In this document: positions 49,531 through 64,000 of the stretch, piece after piece | Numbering within the stretch: position 1 is the stretch's first letter | Layout of the letters: every line of letters starts with the position of its first letter | Assembly: GCA_030248135.1 (NCBI GenBank) | Contig: JASANC010005099.1 | Span: 1-64,000, forward strand | Reading direction: 5' to 3' | DNA length: 64,000 bases | DNA from: Theristus sp. LFF4_11 | Lineage: Eukaryota; Nematoda; Chromadorea; Monhysterida; Xyalidae | The notes under the pieces: generated by a model | Databases searched by the model: none | The model's input: only the letters and a program-made list of their open reading frames with translations | Told to the model about the DNA's origin: nothing | Translations under genes and position numbers: made by a program

Positions 49531-50595
49531 ACGCTGTCTGTCCAATTGTTAGAGGGCAAGGGCAGGGTTTAGGGTAGGGTTCGATTCGAATTTTTTTAAA
49601 ACTTTTTTTAAAATTCTTTTTTTTTTAATCGGGGACCATCAAAATTGTACTTTCATCTGAAAATGCGTTCAAGACACTTCAAGACACGAGAACCACGACC
49701 GGATCCGATCCGCATGGCTGCAAAAGGTAGGTCCAAACTCCAAATTGACGTTAGAGGCTAATTTTCACGAAAGTTTTTGTCAATTTTAAAGGTCAAAAGT
49801 AGGGTTGTTAAACAAAAATCAAATTTTTTTTTAAAAAGTAATTAAAAAAAAACAAAAATGCCGATTTAAAAAAAATCGAAAAATTTTCCTCTAATATGCT
49901 CTGAAAACTTTAATTTTGGCACAATTTTTCGAAAGTTTAACAAAAATTTTCTTTTATATTACCTCGTAAAACCTTTAGCAGTCGATTTTGAACCGTTTTA
50001 CCGACTGCCGAAAATCCTGCCCGTGCACGGGCAGATACCCGTGTACCCCCCTCCCCCCCTTTACCGGCTTTACCTCGACACGGGTACTAGACTCCCCCCA
50101 CCCCCCTCCGCGAGAAAACACGGGATCGCACCCCCCTCACGGTGGTCAATCTCATCTCAATTTTTTCCAAAAATACCGTAATTTTTGCATTTTTCTTGAC
50201 GTTTGTGTCTGTCCCTGCATAGATTTTGTTGTTTCTGACCAAACAAGCAGCTTGTTTGCACAAAATATTTTGTATTTTACAAGAATTTCTGTGTTTTTCT
50301 AAGGCAAAAATTTGGTATTACCCGTGCGATCCGGTGCACCCCCCCCTCACGAAATTTTTCTGCCAGTGCACCCCCCCCCTCAGGAAAGTTTGCTGCCCGT
50401 GCACCCCCCCTCACCGAGAAGGCACCTGACCCCCCCCCTCTAAAATTAGGCAAACACCCCCCCCTCACCCGAGGTCCCGCTTTCGCTACTGACAACATCT
50501 GCGATAAAGTTTTTGAGCGTCCCAAAGGTTGGCTTACCATTTCCAATGCAGATAAGGTGACGATTCGCCTCTCAATCTAAATTTGAGCGTCTGAG

Positions 50596-51040
50596 CCATA
50601 GTTGTTCTAGGGGGGGGCTGGGGGGGGGCCGGCCCCCCCCAAAAAATTTTCGAATCTATCTCTATCAGAAAGGTTTTTTCGGCTCAGCTATTATCTATCT
50701 AAAAAAAATTCTCAGCCAGCTATCTATCTGAAAATTTGAATTTTTTTTACCAAAATTGACTATTTTTGCTCGAAATTCTTAAAAATTTCGCTAATTTTAG
50801 TTAAAACACGCTTTATACTTGATTTTTAGCATGTTTTAAGCATTATTTTGCTGTTTTTATAGCTTTTTAGCGTTTTAGCTATCTATCTATCCAATTTCAA
50901 AATTTTGACCGCCCCCCCCCAAAGTCACATGCCCCCCCCGCGCCCCCCCCAAAATTTTCCAGCTGTCTATCTATCTGGAAAATTTGCTCCAGCTATCTAT
51001 ATCGGCCCCCCCCAACCCCCCGGCTCTGGAACAACTATGG
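50596..51040. mobile_element. 445-bp G/C-run and GATA-rich element with 6-bp duplication
   Basis: Inverted ends CCATAGTTGTTCTAG and GGAACAACTATGG, flanked by TCTGAG at 50590-50595 and 51041-51046. The interior holds G/C homopolymers, TCTATCTCTATCAGAAAGG, inverted TAGATAGATAGCTGG words and the GCTAAAACGCTAAAA block. The same ends or interior occur at 24447, 27900-28080, 29625-29880, 32790, 53180-53290 and 53530-53690, so this is the type copy of a dispersed family. Confidence 0.8.
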
Positions 51041-51259
51041 TCTGAGCTGCTCCGTTTGCAAGCGTTACGTTGTCTGGTTGCTGTTTCGTGCCCTGCCGTC
51101 GCGACACATCATCAGAATTGATCGAATTTCCAGCCGGTATGTGTATTTTCACTTGGGCTGGGAACAATTAGTGACGTTATGGGGGTCAAAACACAAGAAG
51201 AGGCATGGTAACGGTTTGGAAAAGGGGTAAATGAGGTCACCCAAACAAAATCTGGAAAG

Positions 51260-52684
51260 GGTACTCCTTCAAAATACGGGTCCGCTCAAATTTAATCGCA
51301 GCGCGCTGATTGATGGCTCAAATGAAAGCCCTCGTTCTGCTGAGTAATCCTGTGTATGGGTTTTTTGAAATTCATAAATTTGAAGAAGTTATTTGAATTT
51401 GAAATTTTAGATAGAGTGGGTCTGTGGTGAGCTTGTCAAGTGCACTGAATGTTGTATTTATGTGCTTGATGGATATTTATGATGGATACCGTTCACATGA
51501 TGGCATGAAACAGTCATACGTCTGAAATTGGTGCCCACAGGTTACGGTAGCGGCAGTTTTGGGTCTTGACACGAAGTTGCAGAAAACCACTTTGTTTCTT
51601 GTGAATAACACTTGAAACCTTTTAGAAACATGCAGCATTATAACAGAATGTCAAAAACCGGATTTCAAGGATTACGGTAACTCTGCAGTAGGTCTCGACA
51701 CGATTGCTTAAAAACGTCCTTTTATTGCCAAGAAAAGCTACTAGAATGATGGATGGTTGACATGATTGGTGGGTTGTCAGAAAACTTTGACATCGCAGTC
51801 GTGAAAATGAGAAAGTATGCCAATGAAACCCGGTAACGAATGCAGCAAGTGACTCGAAGGGTCGCGAACAAATGTCTTCTCAAGCAAAAATGTTGTGTAA
51901 CATTAGCTGCGTTTGTACATGTAGTAAAAGTAGCGATGTCACCCTGAGAGTGGCTATACAGCACATCCCAATTTCGTAGCCGCCGTTTGCTGAACGTCGC
52001 TGAATGGGACAGCCGAGTGTTTTCTGAGTTCCGTTGCATGTTTCTAAAAGGTTTCAACTGTTATTCACAAAATAACTGAAAACAAAGTGGTTTTCAGCAA
52101 CTTCGTGTCAAGACCCAAAACTACCGCTACCGTAACCCGTGGGACCAAACTTCCGACATATGACTGTTACAGGCAATCATGTGAACGGCATCCATCATTC
52201 TAGTAGCTTATCTTGGCAATAAAAGGACGTTTTTAAGCAATCGTGTCGAGACCTACTGCAGAGTTACCGTAATCCTTGAAATCCGGTTTTTGACATTCTG
52301 TTATAATGCTGCATGTTTCTAAAAGGTTTCAAGTGTTATTCACAAGAAACAAAGTGGTTTTCTGCAACTTCGTGTCAAGACCCAAAACTGCCGCTACCGT
52401 AACCCGTGGGCACCAATTTCAGACGTATGACTGTTTCATGCCATCATGTGAACGGTATCCATTATAAATATCCATCAAGCACATAAATACAACATTCAGT
52501 GCACTTGACAAGCTCACCACAGACCCACTCTATCTAAAATTTCAAATTCAAATAACTTCTTCAAATTTTTGAATTTCAAAAAACCCATACACAGGATTAC
52601 TCAGTAGAACGAGGGCTTTCATTTGAGCCATCAATCAGCGCGCTGCGATGAAATTTGAGCGGACCCGTATTTTGAAGGAGTACC
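51260..52684. mobile_element. 1425-bp foldback with 9-bp target duplication (MULE/Merlin-like)
   Basis: Long inverted arms (about 490 bp each: 51260-51750 and 52195-52684) start GGTACTCCTTCAAAATACGG. An exact 9-bp duplication TCTGGAAAG flanks it (51251-51259 and 52685-52693). Comparison with the uninterrupted MITE at about 26210-26235 shows this is the insertion point. The centre carries an additional direct copy (52028-52190) of the right-arm segment at 52313-52460. No transposase is encoded. Target size and long ends suggest Mutator- or Merlin-type mobilisation. Confidence 0.85.
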
Positions 52685-52987
52685 TCTGGAAAGTTCCGCC
52701 ACACGGGAGGGAGTCATTCGGGAGGCGATTGCACATCAAATGTGGTTCTTCGAACTCCCTGGTTGATTTAGCAAAACTTTGATTTTTAATTTTTTTTTAA
52801 ATTAAAAAAAAACAAAAATGACGATTTTTGTTTTTTTGACAACCCTAGTCAAAACAGCTTTATTTCATTCTGAAAGTGCCATTCGAACTCAGCCCAGCGC
52901 GTCACCCACCCCCCCCCCCCCGCACTTTCGCCTGTTAACAACGCTACCGAAAAACCGAAACCTGAATAACAATTGATAAGATTCAAG

Positions 52988-55292
<2,305 letters not shown>

Positions 55293-55666
55293 GTTCTCAC
55301 CACGGTGCATCTCGCGGAGCCGTGCAACATTCACATCATGACCGTTATTGATTGCCCCAGTTTACTGAATCGTTTGTTTTGCTCAAAGTGGCTGTGTTAG
55401 GTGGTTTTGCTGTGGTTATTCGCATTATTGTTGTCAACTGTGATTTTGTGAGCGTTCTCAAGTTCATTCTAGTAGATTTTGTTTGCCTTTTCTTTTTTTG
55501 AAACTCAATTTTATCATTTGATCAATGTGTTTAATGTGGCCTTTCACGTTCATTCAAATCCTGTTGTTAAGCTGGCTGTGCTTTCTTGTTTTCAGGAAAA
55601 ACAGCGTCTTGAACTTTATTACAGTCTGTTTTGTGCAATGCAGTTACTGTGTTTTTTGTGATGAAA

Positions 55667-55672
55667 AATAAA
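55667..55672 (+). promoter_or_regulatory. Polyadenylation signal AATAAA
   Basis: A canonical hexamer about 375 bases past the cyclophilin stop, followed by a GT-rich stretch (TGGGTGTGTCGTGT), as expected downstream of a cleavage site. Confidence 0.55.
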
Positions 55673-56170
55673 TGGGTGTGTCGTGTAATCAAAACTGTTT
55701 CCGTAATAGGAAGCTGTTCAGTTCATTTCTGCAGTTTGATTTTGAAACCATGAAATGCGGACATTGAACCAACAGCAATCTAAAACAAGGTAGAGTTCAA
55801 AATGCGACAGAAATGGGCGAACGGGGCGGCGTAATAATAAGCTGGCGTGTCATTTTCATAACATGGCTTGGTCTTTCTGCGTTTTTCAAGTGTATCTCTG
55901 TTTCAGTCGCTAAAATAATACTAGGTTAAAATGCAGCGCACTGTTGCTGGGGAACCACGCCACACGTTGCTCTCTGCTGTTTGCTGCTCTCGTCAAAATG
56001 TGACAGGGACTGACTGCGCTTGTGCGCCTCTTATGCGACAGATTTTTTATCCCTGGCGTGTGGCAAGGTAACTCATAACCGCCCCATTGAACGGAAACCC
56101 CGGGACGCAGTTATTCTTCTATTTTTGGAAAGAGATGCAGGCATCATCGGAAAAAGTTTGAAACCTCGAG

Positions 56171-56251
56171 TCCATCGAGTGGGATTCGCACCCACGTCCC
56201 TGGTTTTCCGGACCAGTGCTTTTGAGTTCAGACCACTTGACCACCAGCACC
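56171..56251 (-). tRNA. tRNA-like sequence (Ser-GGA-like), probably decayed
   Basis: On the minus strand a T-arm (GTGGG TGCGAAT CCCAC), an anticodon stem CTGGT/ACCAG with loop CCGGAAA (anticodon GGA), and a D-arm-like GGTCAAGTGGTCTGAAC with the conserved GG can be drawn. Against a functional gene: the acceptor ends do not pair (GGTGCTG versus TCGATGG), position 33 is C rather than T, and there is no long variable arm as in serine tRNAs. A pseudogene or the head of a tRNA-derived SINE is more likely. Confidence 0.35.
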
Positions 56252-56654
56252 AGGGCTCGTTGTCTAAAAACATTTGTCATGCATAAATAGAAAACGATTC
56301 CATTCATGCAATGATAAAATGTGCTTGGAGCTCACTTCTATGAGCGAACTGCCACCGCCGCAGCACGAAAGACATTTTGAAATTTGTGGCCGTGTTTCAT
56401 TTGCTTTGTTGACCATGTAAATATCGCTGGCCTGTATAAACGTTGCTGTGATGTGCATTGTGATCACGCGCAGCCATGAAACTTGTTGATGCCTTTGTGC
56501 AATTGAAAGTGTCGAACGTCAGTGCTTGACAAGCCTTCGACTTTGCTTAGAAAATGTTTTGAGCTTTCACAAACAAAGCACATACTGAAGGAGTGCGAAC
56601 ACAATTCCATTTTGAATGTTGTGTCGTAGATTTGTTACACATGATCTCACCGTT

Positions 56655-57274
56655 ATGAAGGCTGTTTTGAATTATAATAGCCTGATTGTGTGGGCAGCAG
56701 CAATGACTTACTTGTGTATTCTGTCACGCACGGACGCACGTCGATGCTACCAGGAGGAAAATTTGAACTTGACGTTTGGCGCCATGAATTTGAAGCGGCA
56801 GACACGACGCAAAGAGTGCCTTGCGTATAACTGGTGCGCAAAGATACAAAGCTCAGGTTGCATTCGGCTTTTTAAAATCAGTATGAAATGGTGGCGTGAC
56901 GAATGTCAGCCAATCAGAGCCTTGAAAACAACCAAGCATGTGTGCAGGTCTGGCGCTGTTCCAGTGGCAAGGCACACTGCGCACCTGCGATGGTGCCGAC
57001 GACGCTTGTGAACGCCACGGTGGCCACGGCTGCTTCCAGGCACACAACTTTGGCACCCTCACTGGCAACGTGATCCTGTGCTGCTGCCGCGCCAACTTTT
57101 GCAACTCTGCACCACCCGTGAACAGTATTTTCATCGGTAATCACTGTCTGTTGGTTGTTTTTCACTCTGTATTATTTGTGTTTTTATGGCTTCTGATTTT
57201 TTAACTCAGCAAACAAAATGGTATTTTTAGGCTCTTCCACATTTCCCTGTGAATGTACGTACACCGATGTATAA
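56655..57274 (+). CDS. Secreted Ly6-like cysteine-rich protein
   Basis: Exons 56655-56856, 56948-57136 and 57231-57274 join in phase to 144 residues. The signal peptide (LIVWAAAMTYLCILSRTDA) is followed by RRCYQEENLNL, ECLAYNWCAKIQ, LRTCDGADDACERHGGHGC and VILCCCRANFCN. The last segment matches the terminal CC..xxxCN motif of Ly6/three-finger proteins. There is no C-terminal hydrophobic tail, so it is probably secreted rather than GPI-anchored, unlike the Ly6-like gene at 10756. An ATG at 56616 in the same frame would only lengthen the leader. Function is unknown. Confidence 0.72.
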
Positions 57275-57419
57275 TTTTGTCTCTTCCAATTTGTTTTCTA
57301 CAAGTGGCGTCCTGTTTTTGTTTTGTTTCGGTTTTGTAATTTTATTGTCAGTTATATTTGCAAATTGATACGTGTAAACATTTGAACAATTTGGCGATCA
57401 TTGCACTTGAAACGTTCAG

Positions 57420-57425
57420 AATAAA
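57420..57425 (+). promoter_or_regulatory. Polyadenylation signal AATAAA
   Basis: The hexamer lies about 145 bases after the stop of the Ly6-like gene and just before the 3' end of the convergent gene on the other strand. Confidence 0.5.
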
Positions 57426-57464
57426 CACAGGAAACGAACAGCAATACAAAGCATGGCGTTGTTT

Positions 57465-57963
57465 TCATCGTTTCTTCGTTTTTCTGAAACACGGATTTTG
57501 ATCAGGCGTCAACGAGGGATCGTTCGTTGGCGGGCACTCAATCGAGTTCGGCAGTTGCTGGTCAACCGGAATCGACGGGTCATCCGGTCGCACTCCCACC
57601 TGAGTTTTTGATACAATTCGACATTTTAACTCACTCAACTTTCACTCATTGGCTTTTTTTAATGAAACGATAGAAACAGAAAAGAAATGAGAGAAATGCA
57701 AGTGCAACCGACGGGTTTGTCGAGCGCGTCCGCAGCGATGCGTCCATAGAACTTTGTTTGTGCGTGTTCGCTCAGTTGGGCCAACAAAGCGCCAAGCTCG
57801 ATTGCTTCGTGCTCGGGCAAATGATCACAGAACGCCTGAGAAAATTGTTTGAACTCTTCAATGGTAGATTGCTGGGACGGTTGTGCGGCTTGGACGGACA
57901 GACTAATTGGCGCAAACAAACCAGAGATGCAATGACGGCAGTCAGTACTATTCGAGCCAACAT
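57465..57963 (-). CDS. Small secreted protein of unknown family, frame break in leader
   Basis: Two exons: 57713-57963 and 57465-57599. The second begins VGVRPDDPSIPVDQQLPNS and ends FRKTKKR. Exon 1 encodes EEFKQFSQAFCDHLPEHEAI and LGALLAQLSEHAQTKFYGRI, predicted helical. The leader MLARIVLTAVIASLV looks like a signal peptide but is one base out of frame with the body (LFAPISLSVQA) at the T-rich stretch near 57915-57925. So a base is lost or miscalled there, the start lies in an unseen upstream exon, or the gene is broken. The size and helical, Gln-rich body are loosely reminiscent of small secreted nematode antigens, but I do not assign a family. Confidence 0.5.
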
Positions 57964-57969
57964 AGCCGT

Positions 57970-58843
57970 TTCGGGAATTTCAGCGTTGGTTATAGTTGCA
58001 GACGTTTATTTTTTTTTAAAGTGAATTACCTATTTCAAGTTTCAATATTTCAACTTCGACACTGTGCGCAGCAACTATTTTAACCGACCGGACCAGAATT
58101 GCAGAAGTTAGGGACAAGAAACAATGCAATGTGTTGTTATTGTGCGTGCTTTGTCGTTGACAACAATTTGTTCATGAGTGAACATCAGATCATTGAAAAT
58201 TTGTTTCAAAAAAAATCGTTTTTGTTTACGTTCGTGCGTTTGTATGGGCGCGTAAGTGTGCGCAAAAACTGTTCTGAATAAAATTACAATGAAAAAAAAC
58301 GTTTTAACTTGCTAATGTACTTGTTTATTCTGAACAACAACCAATAACCCTGCGGTTTCGTAAAATATGAATATCAGATCCGCATTCAGATTATTGGATT
58401 TTTTAATGGAAATTTATTTACTACCTTAAAAAAGCGGATCTCTATTGGAGAAACGTGAGGTCGTATGACTATGAATGCAACTCGACAACATCATCAGTAA
58501 ATTCAAAAAATCCCGAACAGAGTCGAAAGCAGGCTTTATTTTGAAACTGTCAGTTTTATTTTTTTTCACACAAGCAAAACAAAACCCTGAGTCAGCCCAT
58601 CATGCAAGGTACTGGATTGAACTGTATCAAATCTTATTATGTTGAACATCGGTGCTTTTTGTCGAACAAAAAACTTGGCGTCGCGTTGAGCCAAAAAAAT
58701 TGTAAGGTGCTCAGATTATAAATTCTTGAGGTTGGAAAATTGGTGGATTGGTCTGATTCATTAGTACAGTTGCAGTTTGCCATTGAAACGTCAGCACAGC
58801 CTGCAGAGACAGTTCACATGAAAGCGTGGCGGCCCGGTTGCAA
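57970..58843. other. Spacer with no recognised feature
   Basis: A/T-rich. Collagen 3' UTR sequence presumably occupies the right part on the minus strand. No other gene or repeat is recognised. Confidence 0.4.
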
Positions 58844-60973
<2,130 letters not shown>

Positions 60974-62540
60974 TTCTTCGACACCTGACGCCAAATGTAG
61001 CAGGTGAGCTAAAAACGCCTGCAGTTTTACAAGCATGATTGTTGTTTTTAAAAAAAAATACAATTAATAGCAGAACGTCAAAACCAGCAATAAGCGCCAC
61101 AAAAACATGACTGTTATGAATCGACGGATATGCTGCTGATATGCAATCTCATTTGCATCACATCACCATATATCAACAAAACAAAGTGCAGATTATATGC
61201 AGACACTACAATCACAGTGACGATCAACGACTGGCAACCAAAAATGGTAACTGAAAGCGTACAGTCGACCGATTAAATAGTGGGGTCGTGTAAAAATGGG
61301 ACAGTGCCGTATGTTTTCAGCGGGCTTCGGCAAGAAATAAGTTTGTTTGTGGCTGTCTCTCATCTGTTTGTTCTTTGTGTTTGGCCAACAACAGTATGCA
61401 GATGCGCACTGTATAAACGCGTTGTGTCGTTTTAATCAACTGCGCGAGGGTCAGCGAAACAAAAACCATGGCGGTGTGCACCACGTTACAGTCGTCAGCG
61501 CATCGTCGTTCATTCCAATGCTGTTCTGTTGTGTTCCTGTGCACGCACACCGAAAACAATTGCATAACGGGCATCATAAAAACTAAACACGCCACTGCAC
61601 TGAGATTCTCCAAAACAACACACACGCAACGCGCACGCATGAATGCGTTTGAATTTGTAAAATCTGGAATCAGATGCGATGTTGATGTTTAATTCGACGA
61701 GCATATCTTGTGTTAACCTAGTGACACAACGGGCATGCACAGACACAGCGTGGCATTGTTATCAGTGTGATTGTGGTGAAGGCCATGTGAAACATGTTAT
61801 TTGTTTGCCGCAATCTGGCCTCGCCGACTGAAAGGCGTCACGGGGTCAGCTGGCGTGTGCGCCCGGCGCCGCCTGTAATTCACAGTCATGTATCTTTGTA
61901 AATATCATCCCACAAACACCCATTCTATATTTTACAGTTAATTGATTAACGACGTTGCATAAAACAAAGGGGAAAATTTTCAATTCAAATTTCAAAATTG
62001 CAAATTTCAAACGACATGTTGTTGTGAACGTTTCAGATTTGTTGGCAACTTAAAAACAATCAAGTGACACAGCCAGTGGTTTTGCATTCTTATTTTGACT
62101 GTATTCAGCCTGCAAGTTTGCGACTACAACTCAACAGCGTAAGCTCATGAAATACCAAACACCAAGTTATATTTTATTTTCACTTCACACAGCGACGATC
62201 TCATTTTTGGATTTGCACAAAAACGCCATCACATTGTGAATCAGGTGCATTACCACTAAAAACAGTATACTAATTACAAAGAACCTTGAACGAATCAAAG
62301 TCATATGCTTTGTGTTACAAGTGTTCTCCCTTTCCTGATTAACTTCAGAATCAAATTTTCTTTTAAATCAACATTACCCAAAATATTCAGAACGTTGTAA
62401 TACAGTACGGCAATGTTACAAGGCAAGTGGAAAACAGCCAATGTAATCGGAGGGAACCAAAACCCGTGACTAATCGTAAAATATATAATGCCTGTCTGAA
62501 GCAGTAACAAAATAAACACCAACTATATCGTTTCTTCATT
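60974..62540. other. Region upstream of the collagen gene
   Basis: A possible 5' UTR acceptor (ggcgtcag) lies about 10 bases before the collagen ATG on the minus strand, so the promoter may be further up. Open frames on both strands at 61317-61746 lack any family resemblance. Confidence 0.35.
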
Positions 62541-63012
62541 TGGTTCTGCAGCTCAATGCGCGTCGGGTCCTGAGATATGTCCTTTAGATACGATCGGGTC
62601 ACTTGGGCTTGGGCAAGTTTGAATTGCCGCATCAAGCATGAAATTGATTTTGCTTTGTACGTCTGCAAACAGCCGCAAACGGGTAGCGGAGAACTAAGGA
62701 AAGGAGGTCTTAGGCCCTGAGAACAGTCATCAAAAGCGTCCTTTTGAGGCAATAAACAACAGCTATTTTAATAATAACACGTTTAAATATAATTTAAAAC
62801 AGTTCAGATACAATGTAAAACACATAATAAAAACAAGATTGAGCAGCGGTGATCAAGAAAAACATGCGTGAAATAAGAGAAATCTGTGGGACTCAGTGCT
62901 CCTGAGGACGCATGCGCGGCACTCAATTTTCTGCGTGACCATTTCTCTGCGACTCATTTCTCCGTTCTCAGTTCCGTCACAACCTCTACAAACGCATTGA
63001 GACGCAGAACCA
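62541..63012. mobile_element. Long copy of the GGTTCTG-type MITE
   Basis: Ends TGGTTCTGCAGCTCAATGCG and CGCATTGAGACGCAGAACCA are a good inverted pair, with sub-terminal GATCGGGTCACTTGG and CCGCATCAAGCATGAAATTG shared with the 177-182 bp copies. It is about 472 bp, so it carries extra internal sequence. Confidence 0.7.
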
Positions 63013-63572
63013 AAAGAACAGATAATAACACAAAAATGCACGAATACAAACTTGCCATGGTAGACGTGAAATCCGTGCGTGACTACTGGTGCTGTCTATT
63101 ACCTTGTTGTTATCGTAGCAATGCAAATTGAAAGACGCCAGGGTAAAAGAAAAGAACATAACAATTGGTCAAAAAGATTGAGGTACCAGAATACGAAAGT
63201 AAGAAAGAAGTATCTGACGTTACCAACCGAAACCGGGGATGTAAAAGTGACAAACTAACAACTAAAGAAAACTCATAACAAAATGCACCCCCACATAGAT
63301 ATTCAAAACTGAAATAAGGAAACGTAAAATACCGGGAGATAGCGGTCCCACACCCTTGTTGTGACAATGATATGCCCATCGTGTTTTGCGTTACGTTGAA
63401 GCTTGAAAGGTGTTCTGAAAAGAGGACTGAAACTGATGCTCGATGCTGTGAAACTGGCATCTGTCGTAATTAGTAAAATGAACATTCACTAAGATTGAGA
63501 TTGAATCTAACCAAACAACGAACTTGAAACTGAAAATGAAGAATTGAAAACGAAGACACTGACCAGCGAGAC
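63013..63572. other. Spacer or intron with no recognised feature
   Basis: Probably the intron downstream of the partial gene at the right edge of the window (minus strand). I see no exon in it. Confidence 0.35.
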
Positions 63573-64000
63573 CTGCCACTCGTATTTGATGATCGCTTTC
63601 ATGACGGCGTCGGCGGGAGTGACGCACTCAAACTTGTCACCAGCGTGCTTGCGCATCATCACGCTGCCATTCGCATTCAGTTTCTTAATCCTCTGCCGTT
63701 TCTTTCCGTCAGCTTTGTTTTCTTGCTCGTCTTCGCTTGCTGGCTGATGTTCGTCCGTTTGTTGTTCTTGCTTGATTTTCCTCATTTTGCGGCGTTGCAT
63801 CCTCGGCGACAAACGACGGAACGCAGCAGCGGCACTTCGCTCGTCAGCGGTCGCTAGCGAATTGCGCGTCAACCGTTCCCGTTTCAGTCGAATCGTCAAT
63901 CGAGGCAGCACGCTTGTATCTGAGGGGGTGCTGTTTGCTGTTGTAGCACTGCAACCATTGTCATATAAGTCGGCATCAACACATTCGCGCTTTATAACCT
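63573..64000 (-). CDS. Partial gene, basic protein of unknown family
   Basis: An open frame runs from the right window edge to a donor (CAG/gtctcg) at 63573. It encodes a Cys-bearing start (KRECVDADLYDNGCS), a very basic segment (VLPRLTIRLKRERLTRNS, MQRRKMRKIKQEQQ), a Glu/Gln-rich stretch, and a more ordered end (GKKRQRIKKLNANGSVMMR, GDKFECVTPADAVMKAIIKY, then EWQ). Composition suggests a nuclear protein, and the last block looks conserved, but I do not recognise it. Both ends are incomplete: upstream exons lie outside the window and the downstream exon was not found in 61-63.5 kb. Confidence 0.6.

Larger units (their letters stand above)
49800..52847. mobile_element. hAT-type MITE inflated by nested insertions
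   Basis: Ends TAGGGTTGTTAAAC and GACAACCCTA match the hAT MITE at 26049-26788, in inverted orientation. Flanking 8-mers GTCAAAAG (49792-49799) and GTCAAAAC (52848-52855) are a near-perfect target duplication. The core is split by two younger elements (50596-51040 and 51260-52684) and by C-rich sequence at 50000-50480. A related empty site is seen at about 48880-48910. Confidence 0.85.

Overview
The window reads as nuclear DNA of a nematode. The strongest evidence is a complete seven-exon cuticle collagen gene (58844-60973, minus) with the nematode-specific N-terminal domain, a basic RQRR cleavage site, Gly-X-Y blocks and a Cys-rich tail. Genes are split by many GT-AG introns, and exons are visibly richer in G+C than the A/T-rich introns and spacers. 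An early-branching (clade I, for example mermithid) nematode would fit the gene content, but that placement is inference.

Layout. 1-2340: degenerate long-period repeats. 2.7-3.5 kb: TA-flanked foldback element. 3.7-6.2 kb: family 92 glycosyltransferase (+). 6.5-7.3 kb: decayed reverse transcriptase. 8.2-9.5 kb: secreted EGF + MAM-like protein (+). 10.8-11.8 kb: Ly6-like surface protein (+). 13.1-13.7 kb: Thr-rich, probably GPI-anchored protein (+). 13.8-20.8 kb: almost only repeats and foldback elements. 20.9-24.3 kb: a Mos-type kinase (-). 24.5-33.5 kb: transposon graveyard with a hAT remnant, hAT MITEs, palindromes and G/C homopolymers. 33.8-36.6 kb: OXA1L mitochondrial insertase (+). 39.6-42.5 kb: SMYD4-type SET/MYND protein (-). 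43.2-49.3 kb: glomulin homologue (-) with a 2.3 kb palindrome in an intron. 49.4-52.9 kb: nested transposons. 53.0-55.3 kb: secreted cyclophilin B (+). 56.7-57.3 kb: second Ly6-like protein (+). 57.5-58.0 kb: small secreted protein (-). 58.8-61.0 kb: cuticle collagen (-). 63.6-64 kb: partial unknown gene (-).

The genes are mostly unrelated housekeeping or surface genes, with no operon-like clustering. SMYD4 and glomulin lie head-to-tail; glomulin and cyclophilin B are divergent across about 3.7 kb of nested elements. The most notable results are the Mos kinase (to my knowledge C. elegans lacks one) and a readable insertion history: several elements have exact target-site duplications of 2, 4, 5, 6, 8 or 9 bp, including elements inserted in other elements. 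Exon joins were derived by hand from splice signals and reading phase; N-termini of the Mos, OXA1L and glomulin models are the least certain parts.
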